The notes beneath the pieces were generated by a model. That model was not told the DNA's origin and ran no database searches. It saw only the letters and a program-made list of their open reading frames with translations. Shown one piece after another: positions 27,301 through 34,788 of a stretch of DNA of 64,000 nt (within the stretch, counting starts at the first letter, position 1; every line of letters begins with the position of its first letter). The stretch is from the NCBI RefSeq assembly GCF_027579695.1, contig NC_083569.1:71992149-72056148 (forward strand), written 5' to 3'. The stretch is from Neoarius graeffei (taxonomy: Eukaryota > Chordata > Actinopteri > Siluriformes > Ariidae). The position numbers and the translations under genes are program-made.

Positions 27301-27367
27301 AATTAATGGCTTACCTGAACTTCGGGGAGTCCTTTAAACACTCTTCGAAATCCATCTTCACAGTCAT
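677..27367 (-). CDS. acap1: ACAP1-like BAR-PH-ArfGAP protein, 14 exons, 3' part outside window
   Basis: Arf6-directed GTPase-activating protein of the ACAP family (BAR, PH, ArfGAP, ankyrin), which in vertebrates acts at endosomal and plasma membranes in integrin and transferrin-receptor recycling (family knowledge). Fourteen exons totalling 1316 nt give about 438 residues of a family length near 740. Phases agree at every junction and all introns are GT-AG. Residues 1-248 are the BAR region, about 265-374 the PH domain (begins near [14 protein letters not shown]), and 411-434 the zinc finger with Cys 411, 414, 431 and 434. The first exon starts [15 protein letters not shown], typical of ACAP1. 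PH-domain wording ([18 protein letters not shown]) fits ACAP1 better than ACAP2 or ACAP3. The ankyrin repeats should lie left of position 1. Introns hold hAT, Harbinger, Tc1, LINE and SINE insertions, none in an exon. Confidence 0.9.
1265..1741 (+). mobile_element. TTAA-bounded repeat family, copy 1 (truncated)
   Basis: Starts TTAAAGATAAACTGCCTTTC and contains the palindrome GAATTTAGGGCC/GGCCCTAAATTC at 1431-1457. Same family as 9535, 53471 and 62801. Its right part is lost at the SINE beginning at 1742. Confidence 0.75.
1742..2062 (+). repeat. tRNA-headed SINE, tail type A
   Basis: Head GGCGGCACGGTTAGCGCTGT (A box shortened), B box GGTTCGAGCCC, body with CACAGTCCAAAGACGTGCAG, tail GTCAGCTGGGATAGGCTCC. 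The commonest SINE of the window. Confidence 0.85.
3026..4470 (+). mobile_element. Non-autonomous hAT element with perfect 8-bp target duplication
   Basis: TIRs TAGGGTTGGGCGGTAT and ATACCGCCCAACCCTA are exact complements. The flanking 8 bp TACTGTTT occurs at 3018-3025 and 4471-4478. 1445 bp, no transposase recognised. Contains a nested SINE at 3330. Confidence 0.88.
3330..3486 (+). repeat. Short tRNA-derived SINE with poly(A)
   Basis: A box TGGCTCAGATGG, B box GGTTCGATTCC, a T/C-rich body and (A)n(GA)n tail. A perfect 14-bp target duplication AGAGACTGAGACCG lies at 3316-3329 and 3487-3500. A different family from the abundant SINE. Confidence 0.88.
4861..6515. other. ACAP1 intron 13, no recognisable feature
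   Basis: AT-rich intron sequence. ORFs here are short and show no family signature. I see no exon, RNA gene or element ends. Confidence 0.6.
6520..8880 (+). mobile_element. L2/CR1-type LINE, disrupted ORF2
   Basis: Reverse transcriptase pieces in order: [17 protein letters not shown] (about 6935), [20 protein letters not shown] (7228), [20 protein letters not shown] (7333), [10 protein letters not shown] (7515), [12 protein letters not shown] (8090; the usual YADD-type motif reads FADN), [14 protein letters not shown] (8206). A frameshift at an A-run near 7090 and the MITE at 7548-8040 break the ORF. Dead copy. Confidence 0.88.
7548..8040 (+). mobile_element. TIR MITE with 3-bp TCT duplication, copy A
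   Basis: Begins TACCCCTTTTCCACCAAA and ends TTTGGTGGAAAAGGGGCA; TCT flanks both sides (7545-7547, 8041-8043) and removal restores the LINE reading. Shares its interior, in opposite orientation, with 34229-34788. Confidence 0.85.
8870..9198 (+). repeat. 329-bp near-perfect palindrome (fold-back MITE)
   Basis: Starts CAGGGGTGATAGCGTTCCGG and ends with its complement; the arms pair almost base for base around a centre near 9034. Inserted just after the LINE 3' end. Flanks share TATTT, so a target duplication is uncertain. Confidence 0.9.
9978..11004 (-). pseudogene. Tc1 transposase, frameshifted
   Basis: Start [16 protein letters not shown] near 10990 (helix-turn-helix part), then after a frameshift an open 248-codon stretch 10724-9978 with [46 protein letters not shown] and [17 protein letters not shown]: the catalytic DDE core. 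Members act by TA-targeted cut-and-paste. Not functional as read because of the break between the halves. Confidence 0.88.
11386..11412 (+). repeat. (GT)n microsatellite
   Basis: Uninterrupted TG run followed by TATGTATG-rich sequence to about 11480. Confidence 0.8.
12050..12403 (-). repeat. SINE tail type A, reverse orientation
   Basis: Complement of the common SINE. Target duplication AAACATACA at 12041-12049 and 12404-12412. Lies inside TTAA copy 2. Confidence 0.85.
12555..12666 (-). CDS. acap1: ACAP1-like exon 13 (PH domain end)
   Basis: 112 nt, [20 protein letters not shown] then [17 protein letters not shown]. Acceptor GTAG chosen over an internal CAG because it keeps Lys-Thr-Cys-Leu in phase. 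Donor GTAAGA. The amphipathic last PH helix contains the GW. Confidence 0.92.
12814..12914 (-). CDS. acap1: ACAP1-like exon 12 (PH domain)
   Basis: 101 nt, with [18 protein letters not shown] then [11 protein letters not shown] plus AA. Acceptor GTTCAG, donor GTGAGT. Highly conserved in ACAP1-3. Confidence 0.94.
13069..14589 (-). mobile_element. hAT element in ACAP1 intron 11
   Basis: Ends TAGGGCTGTGCGATAT and ATATCGCACACAACCCTA, with a perfect 8-bp target duplication TGTGAAAA at 13061-13068 and 14590-14597. 1521 bp; only the N-terminal part of a transposase remains. Confidence 0.88.
13534..14067 (-). pseudogene. hAT transposase N-terminal fragment (BED finger)
   Basis: Open 177-codon stretch with [13 protein letters not shown] and [20 protein letters not shown], the Cys and His ends of a BED zinc finger as in ZBED/hAT proteins, then [20 protein letters not shown]. 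The catalytic domain and dimerisation region are absent, so it is a deletion derivative. Confidence 0.8.
14612..14663 (-). CDS. acap1: ACAP1-like exon 11 (PH domain)
   Basis: 52 nt, [18 protein letters not shown], the conserved PH-domain core. Acceptor TTGTAG, donor GTAGGT. A hAT element sits just inside the following intron, with its target duplication starting 15 nt from the exon. Confidence 0.94.
14993..15105 (-). CDS. acap1: ACAP1-like exon 10 (PH domain start)
   Basis: 113 nt. An acidic linker ([17 protein letters not shown]) is followed by [20 protein letters not shown], the first strand of the PH domain. Acceptor TATCAG, donor GTGCAA. Ends in phase 2. Confidence 0.94.
15186..15260 (-). 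CDS. acap1: ACAP1-like exon 9
   Basis: 75 nt, 25 codons, with [18 protein letters not shown], close to the ACAP1 end of the BAR domain. A (GA)n run is immediately upstream of the acceptor CTCTCAG. Donor GTAGTC. Confidence 0.92.
15262..15296 (+). repeat. (GA)n microsatellite at a splice acceptor
   Basis: On the minus strand it reads (TC)n and serves as the polypyrimidine tract of ACAP1 exon 9. Confidence 0.8.
16499..16594 (-). CDS. acap1: ACAP1-like exon 8
   Basis: 96 nt, 32 codons, containing [20 protein letters not shown]. The FFQQG motif lies in the last BAR helix. Acceptor GTAACAG, donor GTGAG. Intron 7 is only 109 nt. Confidence 0.92.
16704..16748 (-). CDS. acap1: ACAP1-like exon 7
   Basis: 45 nt, 15 codons, [15 protein letters not shown], acceptor AATTAG, donor GTATGT. 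Corresponds to the INVIE/INVLQ segment of ACAPs. Too short to be seen as an ORF; placed by splice sites and phase. Confidence 0.88.
17289..17870 (+). mobile_element. L2/CR1-type LINE 3' end fragment
   Basis: Encodes the C-terminus ([20 protein letters not shown], then [13 protein letters not shown]), followed by a 3' UTR ending GATCAATAAAGTTCTATCTA. 5'-truncated copy in ACAP1 intron 6. Confidence 0.82.
18531..18714 (-). CDS. acap1: ACAP1-like exon 6
   Basis: 184 nt, the longest BAR exon. It begins [14 protein letters not shown] and ends GTLDYVLQ; the middle has NAQAP and HEVEEA, signatures shared by all ACAPs. Acceptor TTTCAG, donor GTACAC. Confidence 0.95.
19276..19334 (-). CDS. acap1: ACAP1-like exon 5
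   Basis: 59 nt, [19 protein letters not shown] plus GA, acceptor CTGGCAG, donor GTGAGT. The next exon supplies the third base of the Glu codon. Matches the family segment ending FVKE. Confidence 0.88.
19475..19528 (-). CDS. acap1: ACAP1-like exon 4
   Basis: 54 nt, 18 codons, [18 protein letters not shown], acceptor CCCGCAG, donor GTAAAG. Matches the family segment with CLEKF. Phase 0 at both ends. Confidence 0.88.
20054..20173 (-). CDS. acap1: ACAP1-like exon 3
   Basis: 120 nt, 40 codons, beginning [18 protein letters not shown], acceptor GCACAG, donor GTGAGTG. BAR-domain helix; the family has LVK.C..M...G..YC at this place. Phase 0 at both ends. Confidence 0.92.
20280..21120. other. ACAP1 intron 2 (part), no recognisable feature
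   Basis: AT-rich intron DNA with poly(A)-like runs near 20360-20500. No exon or element ends seen. Confidence 0.55.
21332..21948 (-). mobile_element. Non-autonomous PIF/Harbinger element
   Basis: TIRs AGGGCCCCATACACGTTCAA and complement, 3-bp duplication TAA (21329-21331 and 21949-21951), the usual Harbinger target. Encodes a nuclease N-terminus. 617 bp. Confidence 0.85.
21493..21801 (-). pseudogene. HARBI1-like nuclease N-terminal fragment
   Basis: About 103 codons from Met 21801 with [37 protein letters not shown] and [12 protein letters not shown], which match the N-terminal part of HARBI1-type Harbinger transposases. The DDE catalytic half is missing. Open frame ends at the right TIR side. 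Confidence 0.75.
22200..22754 (-). mobile_element. THAP-bearing transposon fragment, TTAA at one edge
   Basis: Minus ORF from about 22427 reads [17 protein letters not shown] and [17 protein letters not shown], the first half of a THAP zinc finger (Cys pair plus FPKD). Right edge GGGCATATCTTGGG next to TTAA. Kolobok and P-type transposases carry THAP domains; TTAA favours Kolobok. Truncated. Confidence 0.6.
23041..23235 (+). repeat. Old SINE tail type A, 5'-truncated
   Basis: Diverged copy from CCAACGACATGCGAATTAGG to GGATAAGCGGAACAGATAAT. Confidence 0.7.
23262..23612 (+). repeat. Old, diverged tRNA-headed SINE
   Basis: Head GCATGGCAGTGCAGTGGCTG with box-B-like GGTTTAAACC, body CACAGTCCAAAGACATGTGG, tail ending in (GAATGAATAAAT). 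More diverged than the copies at 28-38 kb. Confidence 0.7.
24189..24906 (+). repeat. 718-bp near-perfect palindrome bounded by TTAA
   Basis: Begins TTAAAGGAACAGTCCACCGT and ends with its complement. The arms match over about 340 bp each around a loop near 24547. In ACAP1 intron 2. Fold-back MITE; no ORF. Confidence 0.9.
25288..25345 (-). CDS. acap1: ACAP1-like exon 2
   Basis: 58 nt between an ATCAG acceptor and a GTGAGG donor. Encodes [19 protein letters not shown] after completing the split Arg codon. Start of the BAR-domain first helix. Ends in phase 0. Confidence 0.9.
25400..26770. other. ACAP1 intron 1 and part of intron 2, no recognisable feature
   Basis: Non-coding; contains small AAAG/GAAA runs at 25425-25455 and a poly(A)-rich tract. 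No exon or element ends identified. Confidence 0.5.
26778..26815 (+). repeat. (CCACT)n pentanucleotide repeat
   Basis: About seven perfect CCACT units. Confidence 0.88.
26915..27225 (+). mobile_element. MITE with ACACTCTAAAAA termini
   Basis: Ends ACACTCTAAAAAATAATGG and TACTTTTTAGAGTGT; internal repeats of AAGAACC. 311 bp, in ACAP1 intron 1, 90 bp from the exon 1 donor. Superfamily not assigned. Confidence 0.75.
27315..27367 (-). CDS. acap1: ACAP1-like exon 1 (start codon)
   Basis: Reads [17 protein letters not shown] plus two bases of an Arg codon, then the GTAAG donor at 27314. The ATG at 27367 is chosen because the N-terminus matches the conserved ACAP start. 53 nt, ends in phase 2. Confidence 0.92.
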
Positions 27368-27597
27368 TTTGCCAGCAGAAACATGCAATTTGCAAAAAAC
27401 AATATCTGTACTCCTTGTGTCATGAGCTGTACAAGCCTGAGCTCACTGCAGCCGTCCCTTTCTGCTTGTCGTGATGAGTCTCAGCCCAAGCAGTCCTACT
27501 GAACTGTATCCACAAATGTCGTGTTCATTCTGAGCTCTGGGGATTAGTCACACAGCAGCAGCAGCTCGTTTGGAAAAAGTCATAATTAGCAAGAAAA

Positions 27598-27702
27598 CTA
27601 TTATTATTATTATTATTATTTTGGTAGCCTTGCTATCCATACGTACGAAATAAACACGAAGTATAGCGTATACATTTAGGAAAATACCACTGGCGTATAA
27701 AT

Positions 27703-27733
<31 letters not shown>

Positions 27734-27915
27734 AACGCCAAGTGCAAGTCGTCAGGCGAGTTTTCGTTGCGTTTTCCTAGGCAACGCGCGTGATCTTCCG
27801 CTCCATTGCGCGCGACGGTTCCGACTATAGATTAATTGTACGCGTGCGCATTAAACGCGTTAATCTTTTAAGCATATCTGGTAAATAATATTAATAATAA
27901 TAATAATAATAATAA
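27598..27915 (+). repeat. Three microsatellites upstream of ACAP1 start
   Basis: (TTA)n at 27598-27623, (AAAG)n at 27700-27735 and (ATA)n at 27886-27915, interleaved with the CpG-rich putative promoter. Confidence 0.8.
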
Positions 27916-28080
27916 CAGCTCCTCAGGGAATAATTAGGGTCTTTACAGCAGACACTGTTCTCTTTCTTTCTCTCTCTCGGTCGGTCGGTCGTTTGTTGGT
28001 TGGTCCGCCCCCCACCACGCGCTCCGCTTCCGGGTTTCACGCGCTCCTTCTGCTGTGAGCGTTTAACTACCATCATTTAA
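27740..28080 (-). promoter_or_regulatory. Putative ACAP1 promoter / 5' leader (CpG-rich)
   Basis: CpG-rich islets (GCGCGTGATC, ACGCGTGCGCATTAAACGCG, CCACGCGCTCCGCTTCCGG) lie 370-710 bp upstream of the start codon in otherwise AT-rich DNA. A CTTCCGGG ETS-type core sits near 28026. No TATA box is obvious. A transcription start cannot be placed by eye. Confidence 0.4.
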
Positions 28081-28460
28081 ACTCCTCGATTATTGCTGTC
28101 TGAGCCTTTAGTTTATAACGCATCATCATCATTATTCGTATTATTTCAACTGTGGCAAAGAGAGCTGTAGCTGCACTATCATACTAACGTTCATCACATA
28201 CAGCACAGTGGTGCTTGAAAGTTTGTGAACCCTTTAGAATTTTCTATATTTCTGCATAAATATGACCTAAAACATCATCAGATTTTCACACAAGTCCTAA
28301 AAGTAGATAAAGAGAACCCAGTTAAACAAATGAGATAAAAATATTATACTTGGTCATTTATTTATTGAGGAAAATGATCCAATATTACATATCTGTGAGT
28401 GGCAAAAGTATGTGAACCTCGAGGATTAGCAGTTAATTTGAAGGTGAAATTAGAGTCAGG

Positions 28461-28818
28461 GGCGGCACGGTGGTGTAGTAGTTAGCGCTGTCACCTCACA
28501 GCAAGAAGGTCCAGGTTCGAGCCCCGTGGCCGGCGAGGGCCTTTCTGTGTGGAGTTTGCATGTTCTCCCCGTGTCCGCGTGGGTTTCCTCCGGGTGCTCC
28601 GGTTTCCCCCACAGTCCAAAGACATGCAGGTTAGGTTAACTGGTGACTCTAAATTGACCGTAGGTGTGAATGGTTGTCTGTGTCTATGTGTCAGCCCTGT
28701 GATGACCTGGCGACTTGTCCAGGGTGTACCCCGCCTTTCACCCGTAGTCAGCTGGGATAGGCTCCAGCTTGCCTGCGACCCTGTAGAAGGATAAAGCGGC
28801 TAGAGATAATGAGATGAG
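28461..28818 (+). repeat. SINE tail type A with 12-bp target duplication
   Basis: ATTAGAGTCAGG occurs at 28449-28460 and 28819-28830. A box TGGTGTAGTAG, B box GGTTCGAGCCC. Inserted in the left Tc1 arm. Confidence 0.92.
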
Positions 28819-29169
28819 ATTAGAGTCAGGTGTTTTCAATCAGTGGGATGACAATCAGGTGTGAGTGGGCACCGTGTTTTATTTAAAGAACATGAAAAAA
28901 CAGGGATCTATCAAAGTCCGATCTTGACAACACGTTTGTGGAATTGTATCATGGCATCAACAAAGGAGATTTCTGAGGACCTCAGGAAAAGCGTTGTTGA
29001 TGCTCATCAGGCTGGAAAAGGTGATTCGAGAAAGGAAAACACTGCATTCCAGCATAAGAACCTTATCTCATCTGTGAAACATGGTGGTGGGTATCATGGT
29101 TTGGGCCTGTTTTGCTGCATCTTGGCCAGGACAGCTTGCCATCATTGATGGAACAATGAATTCTGAATT

Positions 29170-29536
29170 CATCTCATCTCATTATCTCTAGCCGCTTTAT
29201 CCTGTTCTACAGGGTCGCAGGCAAGCTGGAGCCTATCCCAGCTGACTACGGGCGAAAGGCGGGGTTCACCCTGGACAAGTCGCCAGGTCATCACAGGACT
29301 GACACATAGACACAAACAACCATTCACACTCACATTCACACCTACGGTCAATTTAGAGTCACCAGTTAACCTAACCTGCATGTCTTTGGACTGTGGGGGA
29401 AACCGGAGCACCCGGAGGAAACCCACGGGGAGAACATGCAAACTCCGCACAGAAAGGCCCTCGCCAGCCACGGGGCTCGAACCTGGACCTTCTTTCTGTG
29501 AGGCGACAGCGCTAACCACTACACCACCGTGCCACC
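29170..29536 (-). repeat. SINE tail type A, reverse, at a chimeric junction
   Basis: Full complement of the SINE. No target duplication: left neighbour is a transposase end (TGAATT), right neighbour a different part of the Tc1. Confidence 0.88.
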
Positions 29537-29977
29537 CTAAAGAGAAGCCGGTTAAACAAAATGATCCAGTGAGTGGCAAAAGTATATGAACCTTTGCTTT
29601 CAGTATCTGGTGTGACCCCCTTGTGCAGCAATAACTGCAACTAAACGTTTGCGGTAACTGTTGATCAGTCCTGCATACTGGCTTGGAGGAATTTTAGCCC
29701 ATTCCTCCGTACAGAACAGATTCAACTGGGATGTTGGTGGGTTTCCTCACATGAACTGCTTGCTTCAGGTCCTTCCACAACATTTCGATTGGATTAAGGT
29801 CAGGACTTTGACTTGGCCATTCCAAAATATTAACTTTATTCTTCTTTAGCCATTCTTTGGTAGAACGACTTGTGTGCTTAGGGTCGTTGTCTTGCTGCAT
29901 GACCCACCTTCTCTTGAGATTCAGTTCATGGACAGATGTCCTGACATTTTCCTTTAGAATTCGCTGGTATAATTCAG

Positions 29978-30332
29978 GGGCGGCACGGTGGTGTAATGGT
30001 TAGTGCTGTCGCCTCACAGCAAGAAGGTTCTGGGTTCAAGCCCAGCGGCTGGCGAGGGCCTTTCTGTGCAGAGTTTGCATGTTCTCCCTGTGTCCGCATG
30101 AGTTTCCTCCGGGTGCTCCGGTTTCCCCCACAGTCCAAAGACATGCAGGTTAGGTTAACTGGTGACTCTAAATTGACCGTAGGTGTGAATGTGAGTGTGA
30201 ATGGGTGTCTATGTGTCAGCCCTGTGATGACCTGGCAACTTGCCTTTCGCCCGTAGTCAGCTGAGATAGGCTCCAGCTTGCCTGCGACCCTGTAGAACAG
30301 GATAAAGCGGCTAGAGATAATGAGATGAGATG
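29978..30332 (+). repeat. SINE tail type A with AATTCAG duplication
   Basis: AATTCAG at 29971-29977 and 30333-30339. Inserted between the central fragment and the right arm of the Tc1 composite. Part of the tail is deleted. Confidence 0.88.
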
Positions 30333-30997
30333 AATTCAGAATTCATTGTTCCATCAATGATGGCAAGCTGTCCTGGCCAAGATGCAGCAAAACAGGCCCA
30401 AACCATGATACCCACCACCATGTTTCACAGATGAGATAAGGTTCTTATGCTGGAATGCAGTGTTTTCCTTTCTCCAAACACCTTTTCCAGCCTGATGAGC
30501 ATCAACAACGCTTTTCCTGAGGTCCTCAGAAATCTCCTTTGTTGATGCCATGATACACTTCCACAAACGTGTTGTCAAGATCTGACTTTGATAGATCCCT
30601 GTTTTTTAATGTTCATGTTCTTTAAATAAAACAGGGTGCCCACTCACACCTGATTGTCATCCCACTGATTGAAAACACCTGACTCTAATTTCACCTTCAA
30701 ATTAACTGTTAATCCTCGAGGTTCACATACTTTTGCCACTCACAGATATATAATATTGGATCATTTTCCTCAATAAATAAATGACCAAATATAATATTTT
30801 TGTCTCATTTGTTTAACTGGGTTCTCTTTGTCTACTTTTAGGACTTGTGTGAAAATCTGATGATGTTTTAGATCATATTTATGCAGAAATATAGAAAATT
30901 CTAAAGGGTTCACAAACTTTCAAGCACCACTGTACCATGCTCATGATCACTCAATCACTTTCCATGGCAGTGGATGCCAGGAAAGGTTCCATCATGG

Positions 30998-31590
30998 ACA
31001 GCACAATGGTGTAGTGGTTAGCATGGTCACAGCCAAAAGGTTCTGGGTTCGAGCCCAGTGGCTGATGGGGGCCTTTCTGTGTGGATTTTGCATGTTCTCC
31101 CTGTATCTGTGTGGGTTTCCTCCATAGTCCAAAGGATATGTGGTTAGGGGCAGCCATGGCCTGAAGATACCGTGAGTTGGCCTAGTGGTTAGCATGTCTT
31201 CCTCTCGATTGGGAGATTGTGAGTTCTACTCATGGTTGGGTCATACTAAAGACCATCATAAAAATGGTACCGTCTGGCAAGGCATGCTGCAATACAGATG
31301 TGAGTGGGGAGTCAAACTCTCACGGTTACCAGAGGACTAGTCCCCCGCTGTAACCCTAGCTATGTGAGAAGCCGAGGGCTACGGAAATGCCATGTGCCAC
31401 ATGGCGTGGGAAGGACTTTGATTTTTGATTTGATGGCCTGAAGATTGGGCCTTGAGCAAGGCACCCAACCCCCAACTGCTCTCCAGGTGCTGTAGCATAG
31501 CTGCTCATTGCTCACTTGTGTGTGCATGTGTGTGTTCACTGCTTCAGATGGGTTAAATGCAGAGGAGACGTTTCACTGTGCTTCAGTCTG
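30998..31590 (+). repeat. SINE tail type B split by another SINE
   Basis: Head with A box TGGTGTAGTGG and B box GGTTCGAGCCC; tail TGCTTCAGATGGGTTAAATG. Interrupted at 31169-31432. Confidence 0.8.
31169..31432 (+). repeat. Third SINE family, perfect 13-bp duplication
   Basis: ATGGCCTGAAGAT at 31156-31168 and 31433-31445 flanks a 264-bp insert with an A-box-like TGGCCTAGTGG and end TTGATTTTTGATTTG. No poly(A). Confidence 0.85.
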
Positions 31591-31599
31591 TGCTAGAGT

Positions 31600-32310
31600 G
31601 TACGTGTGATAAATAATGACTTGTTCTTGTTGACAGGACAGGGCACCACACACACACACACACACAGGTGGGAGGTGGGAGGAAACCAAGGGCACAATAC
31701 TGTATGTGCAGAGGCTCTGCACAGACAGTAACCCAAGAGCAGGATCCAATCTGGGACTGTAAACCTGTGAGGCAGCAATGCTACTTTCTGTGCCACTGTC
31801 ATCATGTTGATGACCACGACCCAAATATGTGGTCCTGTGGTGGCCTCTTTTCGCTGATGGATGTAGCAGATGGGTCTGATGATTGCATATAGCATCAAAT
31901 GGGCTTCAGTAATTACAACAAGTAACAAAGTTCATCTATATAGTAGGTTGAGCTACCTGATGAAAGAGCCAGACAGTATAGACAGAAGGTAAGTGTAGGC
32001 TACCTAATAACCTGGTAAGCAGGCTCTGTATACTATCTGGAAGTATCCCTATTCAGAAACAATATTTATCCATTATAAATCGCTTTGGCATAGACTGCAG
32101 GTGGATATAATCTCTTGAACTGTTGAGACAGGTTGGCTAACATCTGTGTGTGCCGCATAGGCAGACTGGTTAAACCTGTTGTGCTCCACCTGATACCATG
32201 CACCTGAGATTACAGAGTAGCTGCAGTGGCACAGAGATGAAGCATGTAAAAACTTGTACAAATGTAAACGCATTACGTTTTATGTGGTTCTCCTTCTGTT
32301 ATTTGCTGGA
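31600..32310. other. Intergenic, only a (CA)n run
   Basis: (CA)n at about 31649-31668; otherwise nothing recognised. Confidence 0.55.
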
Positions 32311-32384
32311 TATTACAGCCCCAAATCAGAAAAAGGTGGGACAGTATGTTGAAATTAAAACTGAAAACAATTCATTCATTCATT

Positions 32385-32688
32385 CATTATCTCTAGCCGC
32401 TTTATCCTGTTCTACAGGGTCGCAGGCAAGCTGGAGCCTATCCCAGCTGACTACGGGCGAAAGGCGGGGTACACCCTGGACAAGTCGCCAGGTCATCACA
32501 GGGCTGACACATAGACACAGACAACCATTCACACTCACATTCACACCTACGGTCAATTTAGAGTCAACAGTTAACCTAACCTGCATGTCTTTGGACTGTG
32601 GGGGAAACCGGAGCACCCGGAGGAAACCCACGCGGACACGGGGAGAACATGCAAACTCCGCACAGAAAGGCCCTCGCCGCCCTGGTTT
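32385..32688 (-). repeat. SINE tail type A, reverse, head-truncated
   Basis: Starts in (ATTC)n and runs to the GGCCCTCGCC stretch; the tRNA-like head is missing. Confidence 0.85.
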
Positions 32689-33486
32689 CAGAATTTGCCA
32701 CACATTCTGTATTGGGGACAGGCACCCTCTTCTTCCACAGGCATGCCTTTGTAATGTGTGCAGAATGTGGCTTTGCATTATCTTGTTGAATATCTCTGGA
32801 AAAGATGTCGTCTTGAAGGCAGCATATGTTCCTCAAAAATCTCAATGTACTTTTCTGCATTAATGCTGCCATCACAGAAGCATAAATTACCTTTGCCAAG
32901 GGCACTGACACAACCCCATACCATGACAGACCCTGGTTTTTGGACTTCTTGCTGAAAACAGTCTGGACGGTCCTTTTCGTCTTCGGTCCAGAGCACACTG
33001 TGTCCATTTCTTCAAAAAAAAGTAACACCCAATACACATTTCCACTGTGTGATGGTCCATCCCAGGTGCCTCTGAGCCCAGAGAAGGCGACGGCGTTTCT
33101 AGACACAATTAATATACAGTGCCTTGCAAAAGTATTCATCCCCCTTGGTGTTTGTCCTGTTTTGTTGTATTACAAGCTGGAATTAAAATGGATTTTGGAG
33201 GGGTTAGCACCATTTTGATTTACACAACATCCCTACCACTTTAAAGGTGCACATTGTTGTTTTTTTTTATTGTGACACAAACCATAATTAAGATGAAAAA
33301 ACAGAAATCTGGAGTGTGCATAAGTATTCACCCCCCAATTAAAAAAAGTCAATACTTTGTAGAGCCACTTTTTGCAAGAATTACAGCTGCAAGTCTCTTG
33401 GGGTATGTCTCTATTAGCTTAGCACATCTAGCCACTGGGATTTTTGCCCATTCCTCAAGGCAAAACTGCTCCAACTCTTTCGTTAG

Positions 33487-33675
33487 GTTGACGTGGGGCG
33501 GCCTTGGGCTGAGGTGCCCTTGAGCAAGGTACCTGACCCCTGACTGCTCCCCAGGCACTCTGGTGTGGCTGCCCACTGCTCTGAGTGCGTGTGTTCACTG
33601 CTTCAGATGGGTTAAATGCAGAGGATGAATTTCACTGTGCTTGAAGTGTGCATGTGACAAATAAAGGTTTTTTTT
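33487..33675 (+). repeat. SINE tail type B fragment
   Basis: GCCCTTGAGCAAGGTACC to GTGACAAATAAAGG plus (T)n. Headless copy inside the transposase remnant. Confidence 0.78.
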
Positions 33676-34228
33676 TTTTAAAGTTAGATGGGTTGCATTG
33701 GTGTACAGCAATCTTCAAGTTATGCCACAGATTCTCAATTGGATTGAGGTCTGGGCTTTGATTAGGGCATTCCAAGACATTTAAATTTTTCCCTTTAAAC
33801 CACGCTAGTGTAGCTTTAGCAGTATGTTTAGGGTCATTGTCCTGCTAGACTGTGAACCTTCATCCCAGTATCAAACCTCTGGCTGACTCAAACAGGTTTT
33901 CCTCCAGAATTGCCCTGTATTTAGTGCCATCTATCTTCCCTTCAGTCCTGACCAGCTTTCCTGTCCCTGCAGATGAAAAACATCCCCACAGCATGATGCT
34001 GCCACCACCATGCTTCACTGTAGGAATGGTGTTCTCAGGGTGTTGGGTTTGCGCCACACATGGCATTTCCCATGATGGCCAAAAAGTTCAATTTTAGTCT
34101 CATTTGACCAGAGAATCTTCTTCCGTGTGTTTGGGGAGTCTGCTACATGCTGTTGGGCAAACTCCAAACGTGATTTTTTTAAACAATGACTTTTTTTTTC
34201 TAGCCACTCTTCCATAAAGGCCCACTCT

Positions 34229-34788
34229 TGCCCCTTTTCCACCAAAGCAGTTCCAGGGCTGGTTCGGGGCCAGTGCTTAGTCTGGAACCGGGTTTTCTGT
34301 TTCCACTGACAAAGAACTGGCTCTGGGGCCAGAAAAACCGGTTCCAGGCTAGCACCAACTCTCTGCTGGGCCAGAGGAAAGAACCGCTTATGTCAGCGGG
34401 GGGGAGAGTTGTTAAGACCAACAACAATAACAAGACCGCGAAAGGTCGCCATTTTTAAGCGACGAGAAGCAGCAGCTGTACAAACGTGAAGTCATCCATT
34501 ATTATTATTGTTGTTGCTGCTGCTGCTTCTTCCGTGTTGTTTTTGCTTCGATATTCGCGCCAAGGTTTATGCAAACGTAGCGACGTAACTGACGTATACA
34601 GCGACGTAATGACGTATACAGCGAGGTAACTGACGTATACAGCGACATAATGACATGGCTTCCTTTAGCACCGCGAGCTATGGAAAAGCAAACTGGTTCT
34701 CAGCTGGCTTGCAAGTTGAACGAGTTGTGAATCAGCACCAGCACTGGCTCCGAACCAGCCCTGGAACTGATTTGGTGGAAAAGGGGTA
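34229..34788 (-). mobile_element. TIR MITE with TCT duplication, copy B
   Basis: TGCCCCTTTTCCACCAAAGC ... GGTGGAAAAGGGGTA, TCT at 34226-34228 and 34789-34791. Contains a direct repeat of CGACGTAACTGACGTATACA-like units near 34580-34640. Opposite orientation to copy A. Confidence 0.85.

Larger units (their letters stand above)
28206..30932. mobile_element. Inverted-duplicate Tc1 composite with three SINEs
   Basis: CAGTGGTGCTTG TIRs at both ends. Left arm 28206-29169 and right arm 30333-30932 carry the same internally deleted transposase head in opposite orientation. A third, 3'-end transposase piece ([29 protein letters not shown]) fills 29540-29977. SINEs at 28461, 29170 and 29978. TA at the right only. 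Confidence 0.82.

Noticed and set aside
27760..27795. RFX X-box near GTTTTCCTAGGCAAC upstream of ACAP1
   Set aside because: Only one half-site (GGCAAC) fits well; too weak to list.
28549..28794. Recurring ORF in SINE copies (…[20 protein letters not shown]…)
   Set aside because: Present in every SINE copy on either strand as a by-product of GC-rich, stop-poor SINE sequence; no domain, no start context, truncated differently in each copy.
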